Assembly (NCBI RefSeq): GCF_037975245.1
Contig: NC_092563.1
Coordinates: forward strand, 2,385,001-2,449,000
DNA: 64,000 bases
Direction: 5' to 3'
Origin: Apostichopus japonicus
Taxonomy: Eukaryota; Echinodermata; Holothuroidea; Aspidochirotida; Stichopodidae
Shown here: one piece after another, positions 1-12,431 of the stretch
How positions within the stretch are numbered: the first letter of the stretch is position 1
How the letters are laid out: each line of letters starts with the position of its first letter
Notes under the pieces: generated by a model
Database searches by the model: none
What the model saw: the letters and a program-made list of their open reading frames with translations, nothing else
What the model was told of the DNA's origin: nothing
Translations under genes and position numbers: made by a program

Positions 1-1460
1 TACTTGTTCATTTTAAAATACAAATAGTTTGTGAAAATTAATCAATTCTGTATATTTCTTTACCGATTATAACCAATCAATTAGTCGTAAACTGGAAAAA
101 ACTTATTAACATTTAACTTTTAATAATTCAACAATTTGTGGCAAAGTGATAAATTGGTCATTTAACATAAAGTGAGTATTTCAACATCTTTTCTGAAAAG
201 AAAGAAAGAGAAGAATGCTAAAAGTGATCCTATGGAATCTAATCATTTTGACAATTTGCAACAAAATGGTAAAATACTTACGATTTGTTTAGTTTAAAAC
301 TATTTTCCAAAACGCCCGGTATTAAAACGATTGAATGACTCAACGGTTTCCTGGATTGAATTTGTAGAACTATATAAGTGGGCAATTTAGCACTTTTCAG
401 AAACTTGATGACCCTAACTATGTGATCTTTTTTAAAATTTTGATGACACCTTTAAAGTTTTTATGTTTATTGACTTAAAAAGGGAACGATATCTACAAAG
501 AAAAAGTACATTCAGAGACGCTGTACAAAAAATAATAATAAGTACATACAGTACAAAAAGTTCATACAATCAAGAAATGTCTTAATAAAAAGCTTTCTTA
601 AAGAGGTGAGTTTTTAATTCACGCTTGAATCGTTCAAAACTATGAATATTTCGAAGAAAATCAGACAATCTATTGCAAGTCATGGGGACTGCTATGGAAA
701 ACGATCTGTTTATAAATGTTTTACGATTGGTTACTGGAATATCAAGCACAATGCCCACGTCAGCAGATGAAGAACGTAAACCTGGACAAACTTTGCAAAT
801 AGTGATAAGTTCTGTTAAGTTCTGTTATTTCCATAAATGTGCACACATCTTCAGAATGGACTGGAATCAGTAAGTGTCCCTGCTATAAATGTACGTATGA
901 TGAAAAAAAAATAATAATCTAGGAGACATATGTATCTCTTGAAAATAATTGCTGATCAATTACGATGACATTTTCAGTTAATTGTTGGTTTGTTAAAGGA
1001 CAAAAATTAATTTTGATGAGTTGTTAAAAAAATAAATGTTGCTATCAGTCTAGGTTGTATTTCTTTACCACACGCTCTTAATTAATCGTGAGAAATGGCT
1101 AAAATATCTTCTGAAAACCATTGTTTAAAATTGGCAGAAATTGGCAGAAAAAATATTGCCTTTTTGTGTTTTCGAATAATTGAAACGCATGGAATAGTTT
1201 TCTATATAGCAGATGTGAATGTTGACCTACAGTAATTAAAGGTTAGGCTTTTGAGGGTCATTATTGTTTTTAGCATTAGTATCAGTAAGTGGGTTTAATT
1301 CCTTTCTCAACAGTTCCTGTATTAGTGCTATTAAGTACAAGATCTGCCTTAAACTCGAACTGGTCAGCACTCTTGTATCCGCAGCAGTCTTGGTAGCATG
1401 TAGTAACTCTTGGCTGTACTATTTCTCTGAGGAGCTTTGACGTCCACATTTAATGGCATA
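1..1460. other. AT-rich gene-free flank with a possible decayed LINE 3' end
   Basis: No exon-like open frame with splice sites is visible on either strand. Around 500-880 the order of features resembles the reversed 3' end of a CR1-like LINE: a GACGCTGTACAAAA motif near 517, then a purine-rich stretch and a decayed frame. This resembles the better copies at 22455 and 44060 but is too eroded to assign firmly. The short open frame at 673-873 has no recognisable domain. Confidence 0.35.
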
Positions 1461-1463
1461 ACC

Positions 1464-1705
1464 ATATCACATGGTGTTGACCTCATAATTTACATTAAAG
1501 TTGCACTATAGAGACTATGTCAGAGGTTATCACTACATGCTGATGTACATGCTGATGGTGTGTGATCTCTTAGCAGTTCTCTTCACTTTTAGTTTTTAGT
1601 GTACGCCATGAGAACAAAGATCAGCTGCACAGCCTCAGTGATGACCTCTGATGACCTCTATAGTGCAACTTTAATGTAAATTATGAGGTCAACACCATGT
1701 GATAT
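1464..1705. repeat. Perfect 50-bp inverted repeat with 142-bp spacer
   Basis: The left arm at 1464-1513 and the right arm at 1656-1705 are exact reverse complements over 50 bases. Past the arms the inner sequence still pairs imperfectly through the CAGAGGT and ATCACT words, so the whole block can fold back on itself. No gene lies inside. It is probably a fold-back or miniature transposable element, or a recent inverted duplication. No clear target-site duplication was identified. Confidence 0.8.
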
Positions 1706-1863
1706 ACATTACAAAATTACTGTTCGGTCCTTGCATTGCTTGTATAGGGCCGTAGAATGTACAACTCACAGTTATTATCAGGTCCATATAGATTGCGACA
1801 CATATATTCAAAAGTCAATGTAAATTATATTACCAAATGCATCTATTAACGTCAGTACACAGT

Positions 1864-2202
1864 CAGTGGCGGAGCTAGGGGTATTGGTTAGGTGGGGCGA
1901 GAATGGTCTGTAGGGGCGCTTTCGACACTATCTAAGTGGAGCGCCACCACAGGTTGGCGCGGAGTGTACAGAAATTTTTTGAGTAAAGATACTCCCTAGA
2001 TCGCCGGAAATGACCCTTTCCAGGCCTTGCTAATTTGCAGATATTGTGACAAATGTCAATAGGTAGATGAGAGCGCAATAAAAAAGTCAATTATCGCGAA
2101 TGAGTAAAACGTGGTAAAAAGCTGAAAAGGGCGCCAGCTGTCTGTTTGAGTCCGTCAGGGGGGGGCATCCGCCCCCCTGACTGTATGGACGCTCCGCCAC
2201 TG
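1864..2202. mobile_element. Non-autonomous hAT-like MITE with 8-bp target duplication
   Basis: The element starts with CAGTGGCGGAGC and ends with the exact reverse complement GCTCCGCCACTG. It is flanked on both sides by the 8-bp sequence TACACAGT (1856-1863 and 2203-2210). An 8-bp duplication and CAGTGGC-type ends are typical of hAT transposons. At 339 bp it has no transposase and would need an enzyme supplied in trans. Near the right end a G-run and a C-run (about 2156-2177) form a hairpin. Its central part resembles the block at 44462-44735. Confidence 0.85.
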
Positions 2203-2434
2203 TACACAGTGTAGAATGAAATACATTTAGTGTACAATATTGATAGTGTTAGTGTGACACAATAAAATACAGTGCAATTTACACGATGCATTTATTGTAA
2301 GGTCAATGCCATGTATAAGGTACATCTACATTATACTGTCATATATATATATATATTGTGCATAGTGTTACAAAATGAATAATGGTTAGATTTGTACCCA
2401 TAATTTACACAGTCATAATAGTGTATAGTAGTAC

Positions 2435-2652
2435 ACGATATATTACTATAAGTATATTGTGTTCATGCATAATAATTTAATACAGGGCCATTATAGTGAA
2501 TAGCAATACCCATATATTACTATAAGTATATTGTGTTCATGCATAGTAATTTACTACAGGGCCATTATAGTGAATAGCAATTGTGTTCATGCATAGTAAC
2601 TAAATACATTGCCATTATAATGAACAGCAATACCCAATATATTACTATAAGG
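2435..2652 (+). repeat. Tandem duplication, about 90-bp unit, 2.5 copies
   Basis: The block containing ATATTACTATAAGTATATTG, TTCATGCATA and AGGGCCATTATAGTGAATAG appears two and a half times in a row with few differences. It is the best preserved part of the larger degenerate array and is probably a recent local expansion. No coding capacity. Confidence 0.75.
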
Positions 2653-3089
2653 TCAGTAATTTGTGTTGAACACATAATCTATCACACTGTCATTTTTGTA
2701 CATAGTAACTGTGCACACTAGGTTTATAATACAGTCGATGTGCACATCAAATATACAGAACGAGATACATAGATTTCATTACAGTGCATATAATACGCAA
2801 TACATTTATTGTAAGTTCATGACAGTGTATTTTACCAAACACATATATTTTTAACAGGTCAGTGGCATAGATATAGAACGAGATATGGTTACCTCTATAT
2901 AAGTAAGGTATGTAAGGGTATGTAAGGTCGATGGCAAAATTAAAGTGCAAATGGTGTTACTGTTGCGAAGGTCAGTACACCTCATAGTACATTGTACATA
3001 ATGCAATTATAAGGTCAGTAATAAGACATAGTGCAACATAATAGAACTGTCGTGCATTTATCTTAGTAACATGTGGTATTCAATATATA

Positions 3090-3606
3090 CAGGGATGTGC
3101 CCACGCTGGGCGGCACTGGGTGGCCCCGCCCAGCACTAAAAATTACCGCCCAGCACTGTCTTAAAAATCGTGAATCCTGCCCAGCACTATTTACATCTAA
3201 AATCCTGACATTCCTAACAATATATTCAACATAAATTGGGCCTAGCTATGCCAAAATCATACAGACTAATAATGCATCAGTTACGCATGCGAGAAACATT
3301 ACTTACGGCTCTCAATCAGTCCCTTGTAAAATCTCTTTGAAACAAACTAATAACTTTTACCAGGTACGTAATATATTTCCCCCCAAAAAAAAATTTAAAA
3401 AAGTAAATTGTTTGCAAAACTAGTACTTGTGTATGTGCTTAAAAAGCTACACAAGTGCTAGCATTTGGCATCTGAGCACCTTCAAAAATTTCCCAAAGGG
3501 GAGGGGAACCCTCTACCCCTTAGACGACACCCCCTCCCCCTTAGACCAATCCCCCAGGATGGCGATCAGTATACCAGGCAATCAGGAAATCCTGGGCACA
3601 TCCCTG
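3090..3606. mobile_element. Non-autonomous hAT-like MITE, 14-bp terminal inverted repeats
   Basis: The left end CAGGGATGTGCCCA (3090-3103) is mirrored exactly by TGGGCACATCCCTG (3593-3606). The 8-base flanks AATATATA and TATACATA agree at six positions, consistent with an eroded 8-bp target duplication. The left part repeats CGCCCAGCACT several times. At 517 bp it carries no transposase. Assignment to hAT rests on the CAGG-type ends and the 8-bp spacing. Confidence 0.7.
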
Positions 3607-3929
3607 TATACATAGAGGCATAAATATGCATTCCATAATATCACTGGCACTGCAACATATTGTAGAGCTCTTTAGTCATTGATTGGAAGGTCAAGAAACA
3701 ACAAAAACAACAATATGGCAATTTATTAGAAGGTCAATTGAACATATATTCAGTAGTACATCTTTATTGTTAAGTCCATATTTATATTGCATAAGGTCAC
3801 TACTCAGGGGTACATTGTACAAGAGGTACGTAAGTTCAGAAGTAATACACAATGCATGTATCTTCAATTGCAGTAGCTCAATATGTTGTAGAGATATGTT
3901 CATAGCGATTTCAAACATTCGGTAGAATC

Positions 3930-6900
3930 ATGGTTGAGATGTTGATTGTATACAAATAACAACAACACAAACTTTGTTAAAAGCTGAAGTACATATGTAT
4001 TACAAGATAGATAGATAGATTGAATGATTGATTCATTGATTGATTCATATTCATTCATTGACCCATTGCTTTATTCACTCATCCATTGATTCGTATATTT
4101 GTACACTCATTGATTCATTGATTCACTCATCCATCCATCCATATATGAACTTCAACAGTGTGTTTTAACAGTCTACAACAAAGCAAAATTAATTTTGTGC
4201 TTAAAGTTATCTTTTTAAGAGACAGGCATACGTCATTCCACATAAGACTTGAAACTCATCAATACTTCTCCTCAGCACACTGCAAAGATATGATAGTTAA
4301 AGTCTTGTCCAATTAACAAGCACAATAGCCACCTTTAAATATATTTGTTTTATGATGACCTTCCTAAACTAAAAGCACAACATCCTGTTGCCAAGCCGGA
4401 CTGCAATCGAATTATAAAGCACAATAAAAGGCTGTCCTTAAGCATCTATAATGCTCAGGAACCTTTGTATTATTACATCAAGGAAAGAATTATAGACTAT
4501 GTGTAGATCATAGTAGTTGAAGCAACCTGTAGCAGATCACTGTTGCCCAAGCGCAGTAACTAGTTCAAACTGCTGTGTAGTGATTAGGACTGTAAAAAGT
4601 TACATAAGCATTTTGAGTTGACTTTTTTTGCTCACTCCTTCGTTTTTTTAATATCTTTGTTCTATTTTATCCTAAAAACCCAAAACGGTGTTGTTGAAAC
4701 TCGGCAGTTTTGTTTAAAATTTTAATGGAAGAAAATGTCAAAAATGGTGAAAGTGTCCGGTTTGACAAATGTTTGAGTAATCAACACTGTATATGGCAAC
4801 AAGGTGTTCAGGTGACAACAGGCCTAGAATTTCACAAGCCTTGTTTAGCCACTTGTAAGATGTAAGATGTAAATATTAAAAAAATATGCTACTGGCTAAA
4901 ATCAAGTTCTCATTGGCATTTCCCTGAATTACAACACACATGTTCACATCATTCTGTGCAGCTGCAGGCTTTAGAGAGAAGCCTAATAATATTTGCTGAT
5001 CAATATAATGAGCAAAAATGATGCGGCTTACATTGTAGCTGCAAAGATCATGCAGATTATCTGAGGATTGTTAACTGACTTAACATTTGTTTATGATTTT
5101 TATGTCTACTTGCCAAAAAAATGCAAGTACCTTTTCCTTGTTTTCCTCTGACAAATGTCAAAATCCACTGGCGTTTAGCCTGTAAAATGGCCAAAATTTC
5201 AATACTTAGACAATGTCTCAGGTTCTGATACCACTTGGCACTTGTTATTAGTTTCACAGATGATCTAGGTTTCAAGAGGAAACCACGTACACACTGTGCA
5301 AATACCTTTACAAAGTAATAGGGGAAAACCATATTTTTGTGTCATTCTGTTTGGTTTCAATGACAAAGGCAATACTTTTTTTTTCTTGCGTTTTATTTTG
5401 CTATGTAGAAGATTGGGTTATATGTTGCCAAACTTTTAAGATACTGATGAATTTTCCATTTTAAAGCTACTTTTGTCAATTAATTGGTCACAAAACCCTT
5501 ATGTTTCCCAAATACCCTGCCTGTTAAGTTTTAAGGAAACGGACAAAATGGTTTTCCCATCCGCCAATTCCGTTCTTACTTTGTTACCGTGTCGATTAAC
5601 TTTTTCCGTTAATTAAGTTCATGTGAAAACTAATTACGACATTCTTACTTCTACATTCTATAAATCGAAGGAAACTATACAATGTGTGTATGTGTGCAGC
5701 TTATATAGTTATTACATATGACAAAAATCTTCTGTAGGGTAAAATGCAAGCCAATTTGTTAATCAATTAATTATAAAGCCATTAATTTCTGACGTCTGGT
5801 AATCCTTTAGTTTTGTTGGTTATTAGCAAGTTATAAAGCTAGATGTTTTCAGAAACCAACATCTTTAATATATACCTTCACTTCGCTCCTTACCCCCCCC
5901 CACCCTCTCCCCCCACCCTCTCATAAGCTTATGTGCATCAAATGTACACAGTCGATAATTTAATTACCAGTTACGACCAATGTATGCTAAAGAGTGGTGA
6001 AAACTAATGAAGTTTTTAATAGCCAAGATATATACTTTCTGAAAGCTCACTTTTTTCTTAGATCTTCGGTCAGGAAATTGATGATGTCAATATAGTACAT
6101 CCAAAAAGTTCATGTTGATGGATGTTAGAGTGTGTCTATCACTCACTTAATTCCTGTTTGATACAATTTAAAGTGATATAGTCAAAGATTGAGAAATCAT
6201 TAACTCGTTCTTAAAGGAACTTAAAGGAAGCTGTGAGCAAACACATCAATACTGATTTTCAATATTTATGAAAACATAGAAATAAATACAACTTACCTGT
6301 GAAGTAGATATTTGCAGTTATATTGGTTTCCAGAAATATCACCAAACCCTCCAAACATTGCTTATATGCTAAGATTGTAAAAGATCAGACTATTAAATGC
6401 CGGAGCACTCATAAAAAAGTTTCTCAACAAAATAAACATCAATTAATGAGTATAAAACTTTTGCAATCAAACTTTGAACATGTTAGTTTTTGTCCAGAAA
6501 TATTATAAGTGTTATTAAATATTAATATTGCAAATTGAAAAGTATCAAAAAAAAATGTCAGACTAGATAAACTGCAATTAGTTATGTGGGATTTTATGTG
6601 GGATTTAAAAAAAAAACATTTAAAAAAAAAAAAAGGCTGTACTATTCTCAATGTAAAAGCCTTATTTTAATAATGTAAGATAGTTAAATAATAAAATCAA
6701 GAGAGATATGTGAATCATGTCAAGACTGATAGGATTGAAGACACCTGAATTGTTTTAAAAGGAATCACTGATTTAAATTATATTTGCTATTCATTTCAAA
6801 CTGAAATAATTTCCATTTGTTGTAGAAGTAAAAAATAGTCGCCATACTGAAGACTCGAGATATCTGTCCATTCTTATATTTCTTTGGTGATTAAACTTGA

Positions 6901-9681
6901 CTGAACTCCAGTTGTCACAGGATTATAAGATTTTTCCAAGAACATGAATTTTCAATTACTCATAAATGACAGACATTTGAGGAGTCACTTTAAATGATGC
7001 TTTGCAAGAATTGCTTATAACAACAGAAACCTGAGTGGATAATTCCCCATTTCCACATCATCCCCTCTTGGGTTGCTTCTTTCCACCCTCTCTCCATCAC
7101 CAATCAAAGCTATGGTGACCTCCCTCAAGCTCCCAACCAGTAAGCAGGTGCTAGCACTGACTCTGTACCCTGGGTTTGCTTTAACAAATTAAATATTGCA
7201 ACAATTTATTTGGTCCTCTCCCTCTCCTGATCCTCTCCCACTCACTTGCCCTCTCCCCTACTCGTCCCCATCCCCATTCTCTTGATAATTGTCATGCTCC
7301 CACAGAAATCTTATAGAGTTTGCTGCTAAATCTCATGCAACTCCAAAAGCCTTTAATGGAACCAAATACTTTCGTGAAGATCATTTTAATTATAGTATAG
7401 TCAGCGACACCTTCCACTGGTATAATGTCAGCAATTATTTTTACTTTGTACCATGACCTCTTTAAAACATGCAATATTGTGATGCAATGAAGGATATATA
7501 TATAGTGCACTCCACACTGTGTTGTCTGTAAATTGGTTGGTATTGATGACTATTTAACTAACATCTAATTTTCTCTCTTCCTGTCTAATATAAATAGGAA
7601 GGAAGAATCATCTATTTCTAGGGCAGGATGCTGAATACAAGCTAGACAGTAGCTTTTCCTTATATGTATATAATAGGACTTTAACAGTAGCTAAAGGCCA
7701 ACTTTAGGCAATAAAATGAAAAGTATATGTTGCAGCAAGAGGAGATAAGCGCAGGAAACCATCTCCTCCATGACGGTCAAGCCTGCCTGTAGAAAAACAG
7801 TCCTCAAATTCACTCAAGTATTAATAATGTGTTACTCGATAGCATATAAACTACCCCAAATACTGCCATTAGGATTCATTCCTTGAGCACACCTAATTAA
7901 TTTACTAGCCACCGTATGATTGTAAACACAAGTGCTGTAATGGCCAGCACTACTTTCCTGTGTGATGACAAATTTGGCTCCACCACTGAAATAGTACACT
8001 ATATCTTTATCATGAAGGTGTGCAGAGAGCATTCAGTATGGCTAGCATGAACAAGTGGGTAGATATTCAAATATCCCCTGTTTTTGGCCCCAAAACAGGG
8101 GACTCTGGTGGTATTTGCTATAGGCAGGGAAGATTGTAATGTCTCCCTCCCCTTCTCAGCTCTCCCTCCAGTAATTTTGACCAGAGTCATAACTATCTGC
8201 AGGACGTGGTGCTACCACAGGAGCATATGTCGTGGTTCTTGTACAGCCCTTTCATATCATTTACCCTCCGTGACGGTCACATTTGAATACCACATTTAGT
8301 TGTCATAAATCACCAATTCGTAATAAACGAAAGCTCTCATAATTAATGGACCATAGACTATCAAATGTAACAGAGACTATTAATGACGTCGTCCGTAACA
8401 TTGAATCCAGATGAATGGCAACTCCTATAACCACTTTCACCTTGTAATGAATCATATCTGTAACAGATAATAGGTTAAACATTCATGATCACAGGATGTT
8501 GTGTTTATAATTAAATTTGTTAAACTTTTTTTTCTTCCTTTTTTTTTTTCCTCTTTGAATGTATAAGTATCGATAAAAGGAGACACAAACCCAACCGTCA
8601 TCATTAGTCTGGATAAGCTAGAGATATTATAAAATATGAACAACTTCCCAAAGCTAAGAGAAAACTTATTCCCATGTGGGATATTTGACAGGTTTAATGC
8701 TGCTTAAAATACAAGGTGAAGACTTGAACAAGTCTAAATATGACATCAGCAAGCCACATGTGCTTCAATTGTTAATTGTGTTTTTTTAATTTTTTTTTTA
8801 TTGTATTACAATGTTTGTTTTCTGTATTCAGAGATGGTTTTTGCATGTTATGAATCTAAAATATTGAAGTAGGGCCTACTTAGCATGACCTTAAAATGGG
8901 CATTGGTTTTGTTCTCAATATTTTTATTAATTTTTTATGAAGTGTGCTTAGTTGTAGAATGGGTGTCATATTTATGTTCAAGATTAATCCACTTATTGTT
9001 CCACAAATATTGACAATTTCTTTTTTCTTCCAAATTTTTTGGGCCACACCCTAACATTTTCTGGTGACTCTGGGTAAATTTTTAATATTCTAAAATAGTG
9101 ATTTTGGATCCATTGAGTTTTACAAGTTCATGAATTTTTATTACAAACTTACAAGCAGCAGTTTGTCAAAAAGCGTCTAGCAATTGTCAAACTACCCCTA
9201 CATTATATAAACTGAGAATATGTTTGATAAATGTAGGTGACCTTTTCTTTTGTGTCATTGTGTGTGTTTTAATTAACTTGGAAATTTATTGAAAATATTG
9301 AGCTTTGCATTTTACATTTATATAGTAGGCCACTGATAGGACAAAGAATCTGGCAACAAACTTTTGCAATATCATGAAATCATTCATTATATTTGCCGAT
9401 AAAAAAACACTTGCTGAAGAAAGTCTAGGAGGGTAGGGGCAAGGGGGAGGGAGGAGGGAGGGGAGGAAGATGTGTCCTCCAGCCAAATGCTATCTTATTT
9501 TGTTAGATTTAGATTGTTAGATTCTTTTTAAATTGCCGACCAAAGAGAAAGATTGCTGTAAGAGTACATATGCTTGCCTTTATGATGTATAGGGCAGCTT
9601 GATACCTTTTATTGCATATTTCACAGTGTTTTTATGAACGTCATTATCATTCTATTTTATTTATTTTTGTTCCGTTTGAAG
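3930..9681. other. Gene-free stretch upstream of the first visible formin exon
   Basis: Nothing here passes as an exon. Visible items are a GATA run and degenerate ATTGATTC or ATTCATTG simple repeats at about 4007-4140, C-rich runs near 5895 and poly-T runs. The formin is incomplete at its 5' end, because 9682 is an internal exon beginning in phase 0. This stretch is therefore probably intron, with the missing N-terminal exons either unrecognised here or left of the window. Confidence 0.5.
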
Positions 9682-12431
9682 GAGGGCTTAAAGTTCTTCA
9701 TTTACTTCAGAGATCATCATGAGTATGAGCTGGAAGCAGACACACTGGAGGAGAAGGAGAAGGTAAGACTGATTCATTCCGACCTAAATCAAAGACCTTA
9801 CAGAATAATACAACATGGGGCCTGGGTGATGACCAAAAGGAACACATTTGACCCTAACCTTTTGCTGTGTTTGTAAGAACCGAGCTTATCATGACAACAA
9901 TTCACAAAAGACTCACGATCAAGGATGATCTTAAAAAACTTTTGAAAAAAACGTTGGGATGGAGTTGCCCTATTGCTTGGATATTTAAGTGTTTAGAAGG
10001 TACCAGTGTCTTGTTACCATAGCAATGCTATCTATTTTCATCGGCAGATTTGCAGACTTCTGCAGCTGATCATTGAAAACAACAAGTCCAAAGCTGGTAA
10101 CCATGTCGCCAGGTCTAAAGACATTCATAGTCACGTGACTAAGTGTCAAAAGGTCATTCAAGAAGGCTTCCTGGAGAAGAAAAACCACAGTCTCTACACA
10201 ACATGGACAAGGTTGGTAACATGTGGTCGTAAAACGGAACACAACCAAGTCTACTCAATTTCTTAATTTGGAATGTTTTGAAAGCGAATAAATTCTTATT
10301 TTCTTGCATCGATGAACTCTGTTCTAAGACGTAATTGTGTGGTTATACATGTACGCAATAACTGTCTTGCTGTATTTGTGCTCTTTTTAGCCGTTTTGTT
10401 TTTAATCTTAAAATCATCAGTCTGTGCATCGCCCTTCATTAGTTAATCAGTCTTAATTATCTTCTTTACCATTTTACAAATATTCTTCACCGTGGTCTCT
10501 GTCTTGTGGAACAAAGAATTGTGAGAAGACAGATAAGCTAGTCTGTCAGTGCTGGTAAATATCCAACCCAGTTTTGTACTGTCACAAAACATTGAGCCCA
10601 GCATTAGTACCTACTTACAAGTACCAGCTATGAGTACAGGGCCTGGAGTAAGAGGACTCTTTCCTATTGAGTACAAGAAAAGTGTATGTTTATACCTGTA
10701 GATGAACAGGAGTACAACGAATACCCCCAAATAACTTTGGTTACCCCTGTAAGTCTATAAACATATTTCTCTTTTATTTTACTGCTTGTACTACAGACGT
10801 TGGGTGCGCATCAGGAAGGGAGAACTATCTTACTACAAACCAGACGATGAAAACCAACAGGCATTGAACATCGTACAACTATCCAAGGAGATCAACATCA
10901 TTAAGAAGCTTGGTAGTAACGGCTTCAGCATAGCAACCAGGAAGAAGGTCTACCAGTGAGTAATGCCATCTTTTAATTGGTCGGACCCTTAAACTATTCC
11001 TTGTGTCATATGTTCTACATTAATATATATTCATGTTCTACCTATGCATTTGGCTACAGCTTTACCACCTGAAGATTACATGAAACAAAATCATATATGG
11101 CTGTAAATTTTTGTATTTAATGCAACAACCCCAACACAGGTTGAGAGTGGGGCAGGGATGGGGGATGTGGGGGAATTTCCTCCCACACCGTCATGCTATG
11201 AAAACTATTTGTAAGCCATGCCCCCTTCACCTCCCCTTGCTATTTGGGGGACCCTGAAATGTATTATAAAGTTGATTTGCCTTTCGAAGATGATACTGAA
11301 GGCCTCATTATGAAACTTACAATCGTTGATATTCCGTCAGCTATGCGCTATTTATCTGGAGTGCATCAGTGCTGAGCTCAGTATTCATTTCAGGGGAGTC
11401 TTGGGGGAGCGAAGAAGTCACTTGAACATATGGAGATAATGCAATGCAAGTTTTTCTTTGTCAACTTGGTAAAACTGATACCATAATTGATACTAAGAAG
11501 TTTTGTAATCTTTCTAATAGTCGTGTCTGCTATTGTTTGCTCGTTACTCCACATATTTAAATTAAACAGTATATTCTACCATTATAATTTACCAAAGGTT
11601 TTTATTTCTGTGTCTTTAATTCAGGTTCCGGATTATTTCTTCAGGATCCAAAGGAAAAGATATCGAATTACAGCGAGATGAATGGTTCAAGGTACAGTAC
11701 GCACAACAACAAACACATTTTATGCTCTCAAATTTACCCTGGGTATGTGCTCTGTTATAAACTACTACTCTATTAATTGCTACCCATAATTGTGCAAGTC
11801 CCCAATAATCACTTCTTCAGTTAGGGACCCGTGTTTATACTAGTCAAATTAAGTAAATATTCTACATGCAGAGTGAATGGAGGGTAGCATTGGACTTGGT
11901 CTTTATCTAAGATCATCTTTGCTCCATCCCTACACCTCCCCCCACCCCACCCCACCCCACCCGACCACCCCAAATATCTTTAACTTCTCATCGTTTGTTT
12001 TAATACTGCTTCCAGATTTGTCAGTTATGATTTACCATGTACATATAAATCATATCTTTTTTTTTTAACTCAGTATAAACTGGAGAGATTGATTGCATTT
12101 TTCACCACAGGCCCTCCTCTTCTGTAAATAATAGTAAATTCTCACTATTTGGACTAGAATATTAAGCTAATATGGATCATTGTTAGCTAAATAAACTTAG
12201 AAGGATTTTTTTATGTGATTCCACCCGATATATATTTGTTTTTTTATCTGCTAATTTTATTTGTTATTCTTCTTATATTAGGCCGTGCAGTACGCCTGTG
12301 GGTATCATCGTGAGTCTATCTCAGGGTTTAATGATGATGTGTTTGCTAAAGAAACTACAATATCACCATCTGAAGTTATTGATCAGAGCTACCAACATAA
12401 CATCAACCTCACTCTCAGGTCCTTTTATACA
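9682..12431 (+). CDS. Formin exons 1-5: end of first PH and complete second PH domain
   Basis: Exon 9682-9762 encodes FFIYFRDHHEYELEADTLEE, which reads as the last strands and start of the closing helix of a PH domain. The helix continues in exon 10048-10211 (KICRLLQLIIENNK). A second PH starts at EGFLEKKN and continues over the 10211/10797 junction through TRRWVRIRKGELSYYKP. It reaches RDEWFKAVQYA in exon 12282-12431, where the invariant tryptophan of the C-terminal helix is present. PH domains commonly bind phosphoinositides. I did not see an unambiguous basic K-Xn-R-X-R lipid-binding motif, so lipid binding is inferred only from the fold. Confidence 0.88.

Larger units (their letters stand above)
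1680..3930. repeat. Degenerate AGGTCA-containing repeat array
   Basis: Short words recur irregularly across this stretch: AAGGTCAGT or AAGGTCAAT, CATAGTGTACAAT, ACATTTATTGTAAG, ATATATTACTATAAG. The spacing is roughly 50-100 bases. This looks like an old tandem repeat family whose monomers have diverged. Two hAT-like MITEs (1864-2202 and 3090-3606) interrupt it. No coding sequence was seen; the open frames inside are short and lack splice sites. Confidence 0.5.

Noticed and set aside
5057-5332. 91-codon minus-strand frame
   Set aside because: No recognisable domain, no splice sites in register, no conserved motif.
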